Of a stretch of DNA of 64,000 nucleotides, positions 27,132-35,633 are shown piece after piece. Within the stretch, counting starts at the first letter, position 1; the number at the start of each line of letters is the position of its first letter. The notes beneath the pieces are model-generated. The model was not told where the DNA came from, made no database searches, and was given only the letters and a program-made list of their open reading frames with translations. Position numbers and translations under genes: made by a program. The DNA comes from JAFDZO01 sp044226845 (lineage in GTDB: Bacteria; Bacteroidota; Ignavibacteria; Tepidaquicellales; Tepidaquicellaceae): contig JBGAGG010000006.1 of the NCBI GenBank assembly GCA_044226845.1, positions 62,001-126,000 on the forward strand, given 5' to 3'.

Positions 27132-27152
27132 CTCCGTTTACGATAAACGGAG
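27132..27152. repeat. Short inverted repeat
   Basis: CTCCGTTTA and TAAACGGAG pair perfectly around CGA, directly beside the terminator hairpin. Confidence 0.7.
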
Positions 27153-27269
27153 TTTTGCTGGAGTTCTCACCTCTTAAAATCAATTAACAATTAACAATTA
27201 GCAGTATTCCTGTAATATACTTCAATATAGAAATCTGTTAATTATTAATTGCAAATTGTTAATTGGTAT

Positions 27270-27468
27270 AAAAGCTCCCGGCAGCGGATTTTTCCCCTGG
27301 CAAACCACTGCCGGATAAAGAGCAACTCTATTTCAATTAACAATTAGTAATGAACAATTAACAACAAGAACAAAATTCTTAGTTAATTATTAATTGTAAA
27401 TTGTTAATTGAAACAAAAGCTCCCGGCAGCGGATTTTTCCCCTGGCAAACCACTGCCGGATAAAGAGC
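27270..27468. repeat. Two identical 54-base hairpin cassettes, 145 bases apart
   Basis: The 54-base unit occurs at 27270-27323 and 27415-27468 without a difference. Each contains CCGGCAGCGG and CCACTGCCGG as inverted arms, with GCTC/GAGC as an outer pair, around TTTTTCCCCTGGCAAA. Each cassette is bordered by AATTAACAATT-like strings in opposite orientation, so the larger unit of about 145 bases is a tandem direct repeat. Confidence 0.85.
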
Positions 27469-27582
27469 TAACTTATTTCAATTAACAATTAGTAATAAAC
27501 AATTAACAGCTAACATTCTGGAATAAAAATATTATAAAGATTTTCAAAAAAATTTCTGTTAATTACTAATTGTTAATTGTAA

Positions 27583-27984
27583 TCACGCCAGCTTTCTTAC
27601 CTCCGGCTCTAAAGTTCTTTCGACATTACAAATCTGCGGGGGAAGATTTACACGAAAGACATAAGCCGTCTCAGAGCCTTTTGCCCAAGCCGCTTCTTTT
27701 CTTCCCCAGTAAAAAAGGTACTCAGTGTAGTCTAAGGCTGTATCGTAAGACTTACGGTTCTCTCCCGACCCCGTATAGAGATAGATATAGTCTCCCTCTC
27801 TTACTTCGCAATAAGGGAACCAATATGTGTGCTGAAACTCATTCGATTTAGAGTGGAATTCATTATATGACGAATCGAATATTAGATAATTGTGCAGATT
27901 TGTATCGCGAAGCACTTCAATGAGAATGTACTCGCTTGTTACATGCCCTCTCTGGTAAGCTGAAATGATTTTCAGTTCATACAT
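27583..27984 (-). CDS. Small protein with a lamin-tail-like (LTD) domain
   Basis: A 133-residue protein with no signal peptide. The order 'SEYILIEVLRDTNLHNYLIFD ... HTYWFPYCEVREGDYIYLYTGSGENR ... LFYWGRKEAAWAKGSETAYVFR' is like the lamin-tail domain, whose core reads 'V.NTG...L.GW...F.....L.PG..V.V.TG.G......WG....W.N.GD.A.L'. The match is by eye and needs a profile search. It is 157 bases downstream of a small XRE regulator on the same strand. The stop lies flush with AATTAACAATT repeats. Confidence 0.55.
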   Translation of the reverse strand: MYELKIISAYQRGHVTSEYILIEVLRDTNLHNYLIFDSSYNEFHSKSNEFQHTYWFPYCEVREGDYIYLYTGSGENRKSYDTALDYTEYLFYWGRKEAAWAKGSETAYVFRVNLPPQICNVERTLEPEVRKLA

Positions 27985-28141
27985 AGTGATATGCTGATTA
28001 ATTTGTCAAAAATTTTCGGGCATAGTTATCCCGTGTCACTTTCGACTGTGCCTATCGAAGAATGAACTGCCTGTTTTTTCTATATTTCGGATTTACTCCC
28101 CCTAAATCCTTAATGAAATGTATAAACGGTAAGTACAGCAT

Positions 28142-28387
28142 TTAGCTGGAAATCCATATCTCCGGTAAAAAAGCCCGCGGAGAGCATTTGAAAATTTCCG
28201 CTAACTTATTTATATGATTCAGGTTGTACTTGCTCGTGTAGTTTGAGCTTTCTACCTTACCGATGAACCCCGGTGATACGTTCAGCAGATGAGCAAGTTC
28301 ACTTTGTGAAATGTTCTTCTGCATTCTTTTCTCTCTTGCTGTATTGATAACGAACTGCTCTATTTCTGTCGTTTTGTTTGACTTCAT
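28142..28387 (-). CDS. Small XRE-family DNA-binding regulator
   Basis: An 81-residue protein with a Cro/CI-type helix-turn-helix: AREKRMQKNISQSELAHLLNVSPGFIGKVES (about residues 17-47), with N-terminal and C-terminal short extensions. It lacks a sensor domain. A 919-base region without a convincing gene lies upstream; the lamin-tail-like gene lies downstream. Regulation of that gene or of the T9SS cluster is possible but not shown. Confidence 0.85.
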   Translation of the reverse strand: MKSNKTTEIEQFVINTAREKRMQKNISQSELAHLLNVSPGFIGKVESSNYTSKYNLNHINKLAEIFKCSPRAFLPEIWISS

Positions 28388-28598
28388 TCGTATTCAAAAA
28401 AAACTAATTTTAGAATAACATACACTTGCCTATAGAGAAGTTTTAATTATTGAATATGTCGAAAGAAAAAACACAAATCAAATTTAAAACAAAGTGCAGC
28501 CTCTAAAAAATAAGAAACAGCAGTCTTAATATTTTAATTTAAAACTTAATTTTGAAAAATACAAAACAATAATCAGGCTAATAAATTCAGGAGGTTTA

Positions 28599-28670
28599 AT
28601 GATTAAAAATTATTACTGCATTGAATGTTCATGGGTAAAAAACACTTTTTTGGAATTTTCAGATGAATAA
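28599..28670 (+). CDS. Candidate 23-residue small ORF
   Basis: ATG at 28599 follows TTCAGGAGGTTTA, an AGGAGG ribosome-binding site at near-ideal spacing, and the frame closes after 23 codons. The peptide contains CIEC and one Trp. Strong Shine-Dalgarno sites are rare in this window outside the translation operon, which is the only support. It may be a leader peptide or chance. Confidence 0.25.
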   Translation: MIKNYYCIECSWVKNTFLEFSDE

Positions 28671-29054
28671 AGTAATATTTTTTTCAGTGGTTCCTGCGAA
28701 AATATATAATGAGATTAGAATTTAAACTTATTTAAGATTTAAATCTAAGAACCATTATTAATTAATATTATATAAAATGCAGGTAAACTAAGCATTATAT
28801 TTAGGGTATTCTGTACTATTCTGATTCCCATGCTGATAGGTAAGTATTTTTCATAATAGCTTTTGTAAACATAAATTTTTTCATTTTCGCTTTTATTTTC
28901 CTTTAAATTGAAGCTGAAAATTTCTGCAGTTTATTTCTCAGGTTAGTAAAAAATTTAATAAAACCCGAGTATAAACTTGATTATTTCATAATTTAATATT
29001 AAGTTCAAAATAGCGTAAGTTTTTCCAAAAAAACTTAAATCCCGGAGGTCAGCT

Positions 29055-29198
29055 ATGAGAGGCTATTCACTTCCAATACACTGCCAGTTTTTTAAACTGA
29101 ATTCATTCCAGCTTAGTATAATTATATCTCAATCATTTTTTTTGCATTCTGAACCAATAGAGTGCCCCTGCTTCATATTGAATATTAATTCATCTTAA
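29055..29198 (+). CDS. Candidate 47-residue small ORF
   Basis: ATG at 29055 with GGAGG six bases upstream. The frame is open for 47 codons and closes 109 bases before the first T9SS gene. The peptide has four Cys and no signal or membrane segment. It may be a leader peptide, or chance in AT-rich DNA. Confidence 0.25.
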   Translation: MRGYSLPIHCQFFKLNSFQLSIIISQSFFLHSEPIECPCFILNINSS

Positions 29199-29307
29199 TC
29201 CAATTTTCATGCGGATTTTTTTTATAGATTGAACACAGCGGTTTATAAGGTAACCGTGAAGTTGGTTTTAGTAAATAAAATTATCCAATTTTCAATTAAC
29301 AAATATT

Positions 29308-30228
29308 ATGAATAAGCTGATTTTCATTCTTATCTTTTTATTTACAGGGCATAATATCTTTGGGCAGCAATCAATTACACAGGGATTCCCTTTGAAGACC
29401 GGAAATATTTTTAAATTTAAAGTTTCAAGCTGGGCATTCCCGAACTATAATTCAACTACTTACTTTCAAAGTTCCGTCACTGGTGAAGCAATATTCAATT
29501 CGAAAAAGTACTTTTTTATACCTAACTATTGCGGATATGAAAACAAATGGTGGAGAGTTGATTCACTAACCGGAATATTATTTACTTATGATACCTCAGG
29601 GTCATGTACAACCTATGATCATGAGAAAATGTTTGATAGTCTTTGGGCAAAAAAAAATGAGCGGTCTGCAGGCTGCGGGTCAGAATCATATATTTGCAAT
29701 GACACAACCGATAAGTCAATTTTTAATAGTTACTATGTGTCAAAAGATTTTGACGGTTCATATTTCGCTCCACCGGTATCTATAAACAGGTCAAGAAGAT
29801 ATATTAAGGGCTTTGGATTAGTGATGACGGATTATTCAACCCATTATGTAGGGAGTACAAGCGGTTCAAACTGCGCGCTGATAGGATGTATAATAGACGG
29901 AGTTACTTACGGCGATGTTTCTAACATTTCTATTAATTTAATGAATAATGGAATCCCTGATAAATATTCCCTTTCACAAAACTATCCTAATCCATTCAAC
30001 CCAAGCACAGTTATCCGTTATCAGTTGTCAGTTGCCGGATTTACAACATTGAAAGTTTTTAATTTGCTCGGGAAAGAAGTTGCAACACTTGTAAACGAAA
30101 AGCAAAACGCAGGCAGCTATGCAGTAGATTTTAATTCAATGGAGTTCAGTCTTCCAAGCGGAATTTATTTTTATACTCTAAATGCAGGGGAGTTTAAAGA
30201 ATCAAAAAAGATGATACTGGTAAAATGA
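29308..30228 (+). CDS. T9SS-sorted secreted protein, short type
   Basis: A 306-residue protein: signal peptide (about residues 1-19), a unique domain of about 200 residues rich in Tyr, Ser and Cys, and a C-terminal type IX sorting domain from about residue 220 with NYPNPFNPST and GKEVATLVNEKQNAG, ending MILVK. The sorting domain directs translocation across the outer membrane and attachment by the T9SS. It is the first of five co-oriented genes and a paralogue of the gene at 32567 ('FPLKTG...F.F', 'CGYENKWWRVDSLTG'). Confidence 0.88.
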   Translation: MNKLIFILIFLFTGHNIFGQQSITQGFPLKTGNIFKFKVSSWAFPNYNSTTYFQSSVTGEAIFNSKKYFFIPNYCGYENKWWRVDSLTGILFTYDTSGSCTTYDHEKMFDSLWAKKNERSAGCGSESYICNDTTDKSIFNSYYVSKDFDGSYFAPPVSINRSRRYIKGFGLVMTDYSTHYVGSTSGSNCALIGCIIDGVTYGDVSNISINLMNNGIPDKYSLSQNYPNPFNPSTVIRYQLSVAGFTTLKVFNLLGKEVATLVNEKQNAGSYAVDFNSMEFSLPSGIYFYTLNAGEFKESKKMILVK

Positions 30229-30337
30229 TTTGAATCATAGGATGATATGTTAAAATTTAATATGTTTATAATAGTTAAGCATAAGTTTTATTAGCTCTGA
30301 ACATTTAAAATAATGCTTATAATCAAATGAATGTAAT

Positions 30338-32539
30338 ATGAGAAAGCAAGTATTTTTAGTCTTGGTTTTATTTTTATTCGTGGGGAATATTTGTGCTCAG
30401 GGTGGGTGGGTACTTAGAAATCCTTTTACAATTGACAGTATTAATTATTCAGCATCTCTAGATTCAAGGACCTTTATCATCGTGGGTACGAATAACCTTA
30501 TTTTGAAATCTACTGACAATGGAACAACATGGATTTCAAAAAATCAATTTACAGCAGATTTACCCGAAAATTTAACTAGGTTTTTGAATGTGAATTTCAT
30601 CAATAATATGGTTGGTTTTATAAATTCAAATTTTCTATTTAAAAGTAATACGGCAGGTGAGAAGTGGGAGTTGGTTTCCGAAGATTCATTTGATTACTTT
30701 TTTATGATTTCTGAATTTAAAGGTTTTGCAATAAGGACTGAGAATGCAATTCAAAAAATTTATAAAACAAATAATGGTGGAAGTAACTGGCTTTTGCAAG
30801 GAAATCTCCCTGTTAATTCCACTCACTATACTTTTATAAATGAAAACCTGGCGTATCTCACTTCTGAAAGGAACCTGTATAAATCTACTAATGGAGGTCA
30901 AACTTGGACATTTAACTTTCAGGATTATGATGGGTTAAATTTTGTAGATGTTAATTTTAAAAATGAAAATTTAGGTTTTGCATCAACTTATGCAAAACTT
31001 TATAGAACTACCGATGGAGGAGTAACTTGGGTAAGGATTTACTCATTCCCAAGTTCAAATTATTTAACAAGAAAAATTTCTTTTAGTATTGATGATAAAG
31101 TGCTTTTAAGAATTTTAAAAGTAAATAATTCAAGTACTTCATTACTCCTTTCATCTGATTTAGGTGTAAGCTGGGATGAGCATATCATCTCGCTATCTGA
31201 ATCTGATATCAGTGCAATATCATTTTATAATTTAGATAATATTTTAATTTCAAAAAAAGATAATAAAATTTATCGTTCAAGTGATTTAGGCAATACTTTA
31301 ATTAATGTCACTTCGCGTTTTAATATTTCAGAAAATCTTAATGACCTTTCAATATTAAGTGGAAATGAAGCAATTATTTCTACAAACTCAAATACTTTGC
31401 TCAGAACTCAGGATAAAGGTATAAGTTGGAGCAAAGAATCGAAAAATATTGATATTAACGGATTGCATTTTATAAGTGATTCTAAAGGGTATTGTTACTC
31501 CCATGGTTTTGTCTACAAGACGAGTGATAAGGGAAGCACCTGGATTTCATTGCCTTCCTCACCATCTTATGGTTCGAATTATTGGTATCGAGATTTAAAA
31601 TTCACCGATGAAAACAATGGCGCTTTAATAATGGAAGCACCCGATAACGGTCCTTTTTCCGGCCTCAATTCGATATTCTATAAAACAACTAATGGAGGAC
31701 AAAATTGGATTTCGACTATATATGTCTATGGAATGCATAATCCAGGTTACTGGACAAACGATGCTTATGGCGCATTAAAATTTATTAATGACAGTACAGG
31801 TTATATGAGCGAAAATTATTCAATCATCTATTTGCCGGGTCCCACTTTTTACAAATCATATATTAAAAAAACTACGAACTTCGGAGATAATTGGAGCAAT
31901 GCATTTTATCTTGACGGTTTCAATTTGAAGGATTTTCAATTTATAAATGAATCAACCGGATATGTTTGCACAAATGGTGACGGAATGTATAAGACAACCA
32001 ATGCAGGAACTAACTGGTTAAAAATTTCTAATTATGCACCGGATAAAATTCATTTTCTTAACGAAAGCACAGGATATGCAAATGGTCAAATGACTACAGA
32101 CGGTGGGGTTAATTGGGTAAATAAATTTAGACCTATCTCCGGATGTAATGCAATAAAGGTATCACAATCCGGATTTGGACTTATAATAGGAAATAGTGGT
32201 GTATTATACGGTACAATCGACGGCGGTGGAGTGATTTCAGCTGTTTTTAATACTAACATAATAACTGCCGATAAATTCGCTTTACACCAAAACTATCCCA
32301 ACCCTTTCAATCCATCTACAAAAATAAATTACGAAATAAAATTATCGGGGTTAGTAAGTTTGAAAGTTTTTAATTTGCTCGGGAAAGAAGTTGCAACACT
32401 TGTAAACGAAAAACAAAATGCAGGAAGCTATGCAGTAGATTTTAATTCAGCTGAGTTCAATCTACCCAGCGGAATTTATTTTTATACCCTGAGCGCCGGG
32501 GAGTTTACTGAAACAAGAAAGATGATATTGGTAAAATAG
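30338..32539 (+). CDS. T9SS-sorted YCF48/BNR beta-propeller protein
   Basis: A 733-residue secreted protein. After the signal peptide (MRKQVFLVLVLFLFVGNICAQ) come about a dozen 'S/T-x-[DN]-x-G-x-x-W' Asp-box/YCF48-type motifs (for example STDNGTTW, TTNGGQNW, TTNAGTNW) at 40-50-residue intervals, consistent with a large multi-bladed beta-propeller. The last ~85 residues are a T9SS sorting domain (HQNYPNPFNPST..., ending KMILVK). It lies 110 bases after the first T9SS gene in the same direction. Confidence 0.9.
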   Translation: MRKQVFLVLVLFLFVGNICAQGGWVLRNPFTIDSINYSASLDSRTFIIVGTNNLILKSTDNGTTWISKNQFTADLPENLTRFLNVNFINNMVGFINSNFLFKSNTAGEKWELVSEDSFDYFFMISEFKGFAIRTENAIQKIYKTNNGGSNWLLQGNLPVNSTHYTFINENLAYLTSERNLYKSTNGGQTWTFNFQDYDGLNFVDVNFKNENLGFASTYAKLYRTTDGGVTWVRIYSFPSSNYLTRKISFSIDDKVLLRILKVNNSSTSLLLSSDLGVSWDEHIISLSESDISAISFYNLDNILISKKDNKIYRSSDLGNTLINVTSRFNISENLNDLSILSGNEAIISTNSNTLLRTQDKGISWSKESKNIDINGLHFISDSKGYCYSHGFVYKTSDKGSTWISLPSSPSYGSNYWYRDLKFTDENNGALIMEAPDNGPFSGLNSIFYKTTNGGQNWISTIYVYGMHNPGYWTNDAYGALKFINDSTGYMSENYSIIYLPGPTFYKSYIKKTTNFGDNWSNAFYLDGFNLKDFQFINESTGYVCTNGDGMYKTTNAGTNWLKISNYAPDKIHFLNESTGYANGQMTTDGGVNWVNKFRPISGCNAIKVSQSGFGLIIGNSGVLYGTIDGGGVISAVFNTNIITADKFALHQNYPNPFNPSTKINYEIKLSGLVSLKVFNLLGKEVATLVNEKQNAGSYAVDFNSAEFNLPSGIYFYTLSAGEFTETRKMILVK

Positions 32540-32566
32540 TAGCAGAACATAATAAATTTAAAATTT

Positions 32567-33481
32567 ATGAAAATACTAACTTTGGGAATTCTAATTTTAA
32601 TTTTAAATCAAAATTTATTGGGTCAGAGTATTTTTTTTCCACTGCATGTGGGGGATAAATTTAAATACTCAATAAAAAGGAATAATCCTTCGGGTACAAC
32701 TTATTCGTATACAGGTTACAGAATAACCTCGACAATGACAGGTACTAATGGAAAAAAATATTTTTATTGCCCGGGCTTCCCTCCGTTATTTAATTCCTGG
32801 CTTAGAGTAGATACATTAACTTCAAATCTTTTTTACTATGAATCCTCTTCGGGAGCATGTGGAAACAGATATCTTAATGAATCGATTATTGACAGTCTTG
32901 CTATGACGAGCGGCGGTTCATACTATTGCGATGCGTTGTATACCCAGCTTTATGAAATGTCCGTACATAATATTCTTGGAACAGCTACGATGACTAAAAC
33001 TTTTAGAAAAGTTTTTCCTTCTCATATTATAGGTGCAACTTGGATTAGAATTTATTCAGATAAATTTGGACTTTGTGAGTCGTCATATTCGGAAGGAGGT
33101 TCAGGGTGGTATTCTGAAACGACTTATAAGTTATTAGGATGTTATGTCAATGGAGTGAAGTATGGAGATACTAATTTAGTAGGTGTCGGTATTTATGACA
33201 CGGAATCTCCTGTATATTTTTCTCTTTCCCAAAACTATCCCAATCCTTTCAACCCCTCCACAAAAATAAATTATGAAATAAAATTATCGGGGTTTGTAAG
33301 CCTGAAAGTTTTTGATATGCTCGGAAAGGAAGTCGCGCAGCTTGTAAACGAAAAGCAAAGCGCAGGCAGCTATGCTGTGGATTTTAATTCAACTGAGTTC
33401 AATCTGCCCAGCGGAATTTATTTTTATACGCTCAACGCGGGAGAGTTTAAAGAAACAAAAAAGATGGTGCTGGTAAAATAA
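32567..33481 (+). CDS. T9SS-sorted secreted protein, short type
   Basis: A 304-residue paralogue of the first T9SS gene in the cluster: signal peptide ending LLGQS, then 'FPLHVGDKFKYSIKRNN', a Cys/Tyr-rich domain, and the sorting domain (LSQNYPNPFNPST, ending KKMVLVK). 28 bases after the previous stop and 12 bases before the next start, so part of one transcript. Function of the unique domain is unknown. Confidence 0.88.
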   Translation: MKILTLGILILILNQNLLGQSIFFPLHVGDKFKYSIKRNNPSGTTYSYTGYRITSTMTGTNGKKYFYCPGFPPLFNSWLRVDTLTSNLFYYESSSGACGNRYLNESIIDSLAMTSGGSYYCDALYTQLYEMSVHNILGTATMTKTFRKVFPSHIIGATWIRIYSDKFGLCESSYSEGGSGWYSETTYKLLGCYVNGVKYGDTNLVGVGIYDTESPVYFSLSQNYPNPFNPSTKINYEIKLSGFVSLKVFDMLGKEVAQLVNEKQSAGSYAVDFNSTEFNLPSGIYFYTLNAGEFKETKKMVLVK

Positions 33482-33492
33482 AAAATTATCAA

Positions 33493-35622
33493 ATGAAAAA
33501 AATAATTGTATTAATTTCAATTTTCATTTTCTCGCAAAATATTTTTGCGCAAAGCGGCTGGCAGTGGTTGAATCCATATCCTTCGAACTCTTCAATTTAT
33601 TCCGTTAAAATGTTGAATCCAAATAAAATTTATGCATCAGGAGATTTCGGCACATTTATGAAGTCAACAAATGGTGGCATGAACTGGACAATTAATGCAT
33701 ATATAAATTCTATGGCCGGATATTTTATAGTTTTTAAAGATATTACTATTTTGAATAATTATATTTACATGCTAAAAATTAATAAATTTGACTATCCAAG
33801 CGGAAACAGAGCATTGCTTATGAAAAGCACAAATGATGGAACAACTTGGGATTCAATTTTAATAAGTCAATCAGCACCTATAAATGGAACTATTCAATTT
33901 ATAAATTCGAGTACCGGATATTTTTATGATAGCTTTGGTGACACTACAAAAATTTTAAAAACAACTAACTCCGGAATATCTTGGACAACTTTCAAAGTGA
34001 CAAATGACAGTCTTCTACGGTCTGTTTTTTTTCTTAATGAAAATACCGGATGGGTTGCCAGAAACAATACAAGTTCGTATTACAAAACTACAGATCAAGG
34101 AGTCACTTGGAATACTTTTAATATTTCTGAAATAATTTTTAGACCTAGAAACTTCTTTTTTATTAATGAAAATACGGGTTGGTATACTACACCCACTGTA
34201 TTTTTTAAAACAACAAATTCAGGGCTTAATTGGCAGATGAAGAGCTCTGCGCTTCCCAATGTTTTCCCTGTGTATAAGTTTTTAAACAGTGAAAACGGTT
34301 TTATCATGAATGCAGGTATGACTGTTACAACCAATGGAGGAAGTACTTGGCTTGATAGCAGTATATCCGGTCACCTTCAAACAGATATTGTTGAAGATGG
34401 AAATGGAATTTCATTTGATGCAGGTAAAATTTTCAAGACAACAAATTATGGTGTGAATTGGTTTTCGTTTGGACAAAATACATTATTACAAGATAATGGA
34501 ATAATAGATTTGTTTTTTGTAAACTCTTCACAAGGTTATTTAACATCTGATAACTTTATAGCTAAGACAACAAATTCAGGGTACACCTGGTATAAAACAG
34601 ACACTACAGATCATTATTCGAATATAAAATTTTTTAATGAAAATACAGGCTTAGCAGTTGTCACTTATGGATTAAAGAAGACAACAAATGCAGGAGAAAA
34701 TTGGTTTTATGTCACTCCTTTTTCAAATCATAATTTTCTGTCATTTTCTATAACAAATAGTTCAACTGCCTTTATAAATGATAGTTTAATTTATAAAACT
34801 ACCGATTACGGCAATACATGGACTTACGTTTCAAAACCTCCGCAATTGCATTCAGAATGTTTCTTCTTAGATGAAAATAATGCTTATGCAGTTTCATATT
34901 CTGATTCTAAATTTTATAAAACAACAAATGCAGGGAATAATTGGCAGGTTCTAACTGAAGTTACTTCTATTCTTAATAGCCGAAGTTTTAATTTCATAAA
35001 CGAAAGGACAGGGTGGTATTCATATTCCAATTTTATAAGAAAAACTACAAACGGTGGATTCAATTGGGTTAATCAAGTAGTCGATAACAGTAAAACTTTT
35101 GTTAATTGTAAATTTATAAACGAAAACACAGGATGGTGCGTGGGATATTCAGAAGATGACGGAGTTATAGTAAAAACTACTAATGGTGGATTGAATTGGA
35201 TAGACGTTAAAGATATTCCTGTTAGGCAGCTTTACAATATTTTTATGTTGAACGCTGATATCGGCTGGGCTTCAGGACGGAATGGACAATTAATAAAAAC
35301 AACTTCAGGAGGTGTTCCAATTAACATTGGGAAAGAAAACAATGTAATTATAAGCAATTTTGTCTTATCCCAAAATTATCCCAACCCTTTCAATCCGTCA
35401 ACACGGATTAATTACGAATTACGAAATACGAATTACGTAACGCTTAAAGTTTTTGATTTGCTCGGAAAGGAAGTAGCTACGCTTGTAAACGAAAAACAAA
35501 ATGCCGGCAGCTATGCAGTAGATTTTAATTCGGCTGAATTCAATCTCCCGAGTGGAATATATTTCTATACCTTGAACTCAGGGGAGTTTAAAGAAACAAA
35601 AAAAATGGTGCTGGTAAAATAA
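33493..35622 (+). CDS. T9SS-sorted YCF48/BNR beta-propeller protein
   Basis: A 709-residue secreted protein with signal peptide (ending IFAQSG). It has about 13 Asp-box-like units of the 'TTNSG.NW/TTNGG.NW' kind and recurrent 'FINENTGW' strands that mark successive blades. The sorting domain carries the variant YELRNTNYV, encoded by DNA similar to an intergenic repeat (35411-35437). It lies 12 bases after the previous gene and 12 bases before the next ATG, so the two downstream genes are tightly coupled. Confidence 0.9.
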   Translation: MKKIIVLISIFIFSQNIFAQSGWQWLNPYPSNSSIYSVKMLNPNKIYASGDFGTFMKSTNGGMNWTINAYINSMAGYFIVFKDITILNNYIYMLKINKFDYPSGNRALLMKSTNDGTTWDSILISQSAPINGTIQFINSSTGYFYDSFGDTTKILKTTNSGISWTTFKVTNDSLLRSVFFLNENTGWVARNNTSSYYKTTDQGVTWNTFNISEIIFRPRNFFFINENTGWYTTPTVFFKTTNSGLNWQMKSSALPNVFPVYKFLNSENGFIMNAGMTVTTNGGSTWLDSSISGHLQTDIVEDGNGISFDAGKIFKTTNYGVNWFSFGQNTLLQDNGIIDLFFVNSSQGYLTSDNFIAKTTNSGYTWYKTDTTDHYSNIKFFNENTGLAVVTYGLKKTTNAGENWFYVTPFSNHNFLSFSITNSSTAFINDSLIYKTTDYGNTWTYVSKPPQLHSECFFLDENNAYAVSYSDSKFYKTTNAGNNWQVLTEVTSILNSRSFNFINERTGWYSYSNFIRKTTNGGFNWVNQVVDNSKTFVNCKFINENTGWCVGYSEDDGVIVKTTNGGLNWIDVKDIPVRQLYNIFMLNADIGWASGRNGQLIKTTSGGVPINIGKENNVIISNFVLSQNYPNPFNPSTRINYELRNTNYVTLKVFDLLGKEVATLVNEKQNAGSYAVDFNSAEFNLPSGIYFYTLNSGEFKETKKMVLVK

Positions 35623-35633
35623 AATTTTTGATT

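Larger units (their letters stand above)
26975..27582. other. Convergent intergenic region filled with structured repeats
   Basis: 608 bases between the receiver gene and the convergent lamin-tail-like gene. They contain a terminator-like hairpin (27094-27126), a second hairpin (27132-27152), two identical 54-base hairpin cassettes (27270-27323 and 27415-27468), and AATTAACAATT-type AT-rich strings between and around them. No protein-coding frame is supported. Confidence 0.7.
28388..29307. other. Large intergenic region upstream of the first T9SS cluster
   Basis: About 920 AT-rich bases. They contain two short frames with good ribosome-binding sites (28599-28670 and 29055-29198) but nothing else that I can support. 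No hairpin with a T run was found except the loose A/T stretches. Promoters for the XRE gene and the T9SS genes are expected. Confidence 0.5.

Noticed and set aside
27270..27468. CRISPR array
   Set aside because: Only two copies of a 54-base unit with unlike borders and a 91-base gap; the unit is a hairpin cassette, spacing is not regular, and no cas gene is near.
29200..29307. Riboswitch in the leader of the T9SS cluster
   Set aside because: The stretch CACAGCGG...GTAACCGTGAAG looked aptamer-like, but no complete known consensus was recognised and pairing is weak.
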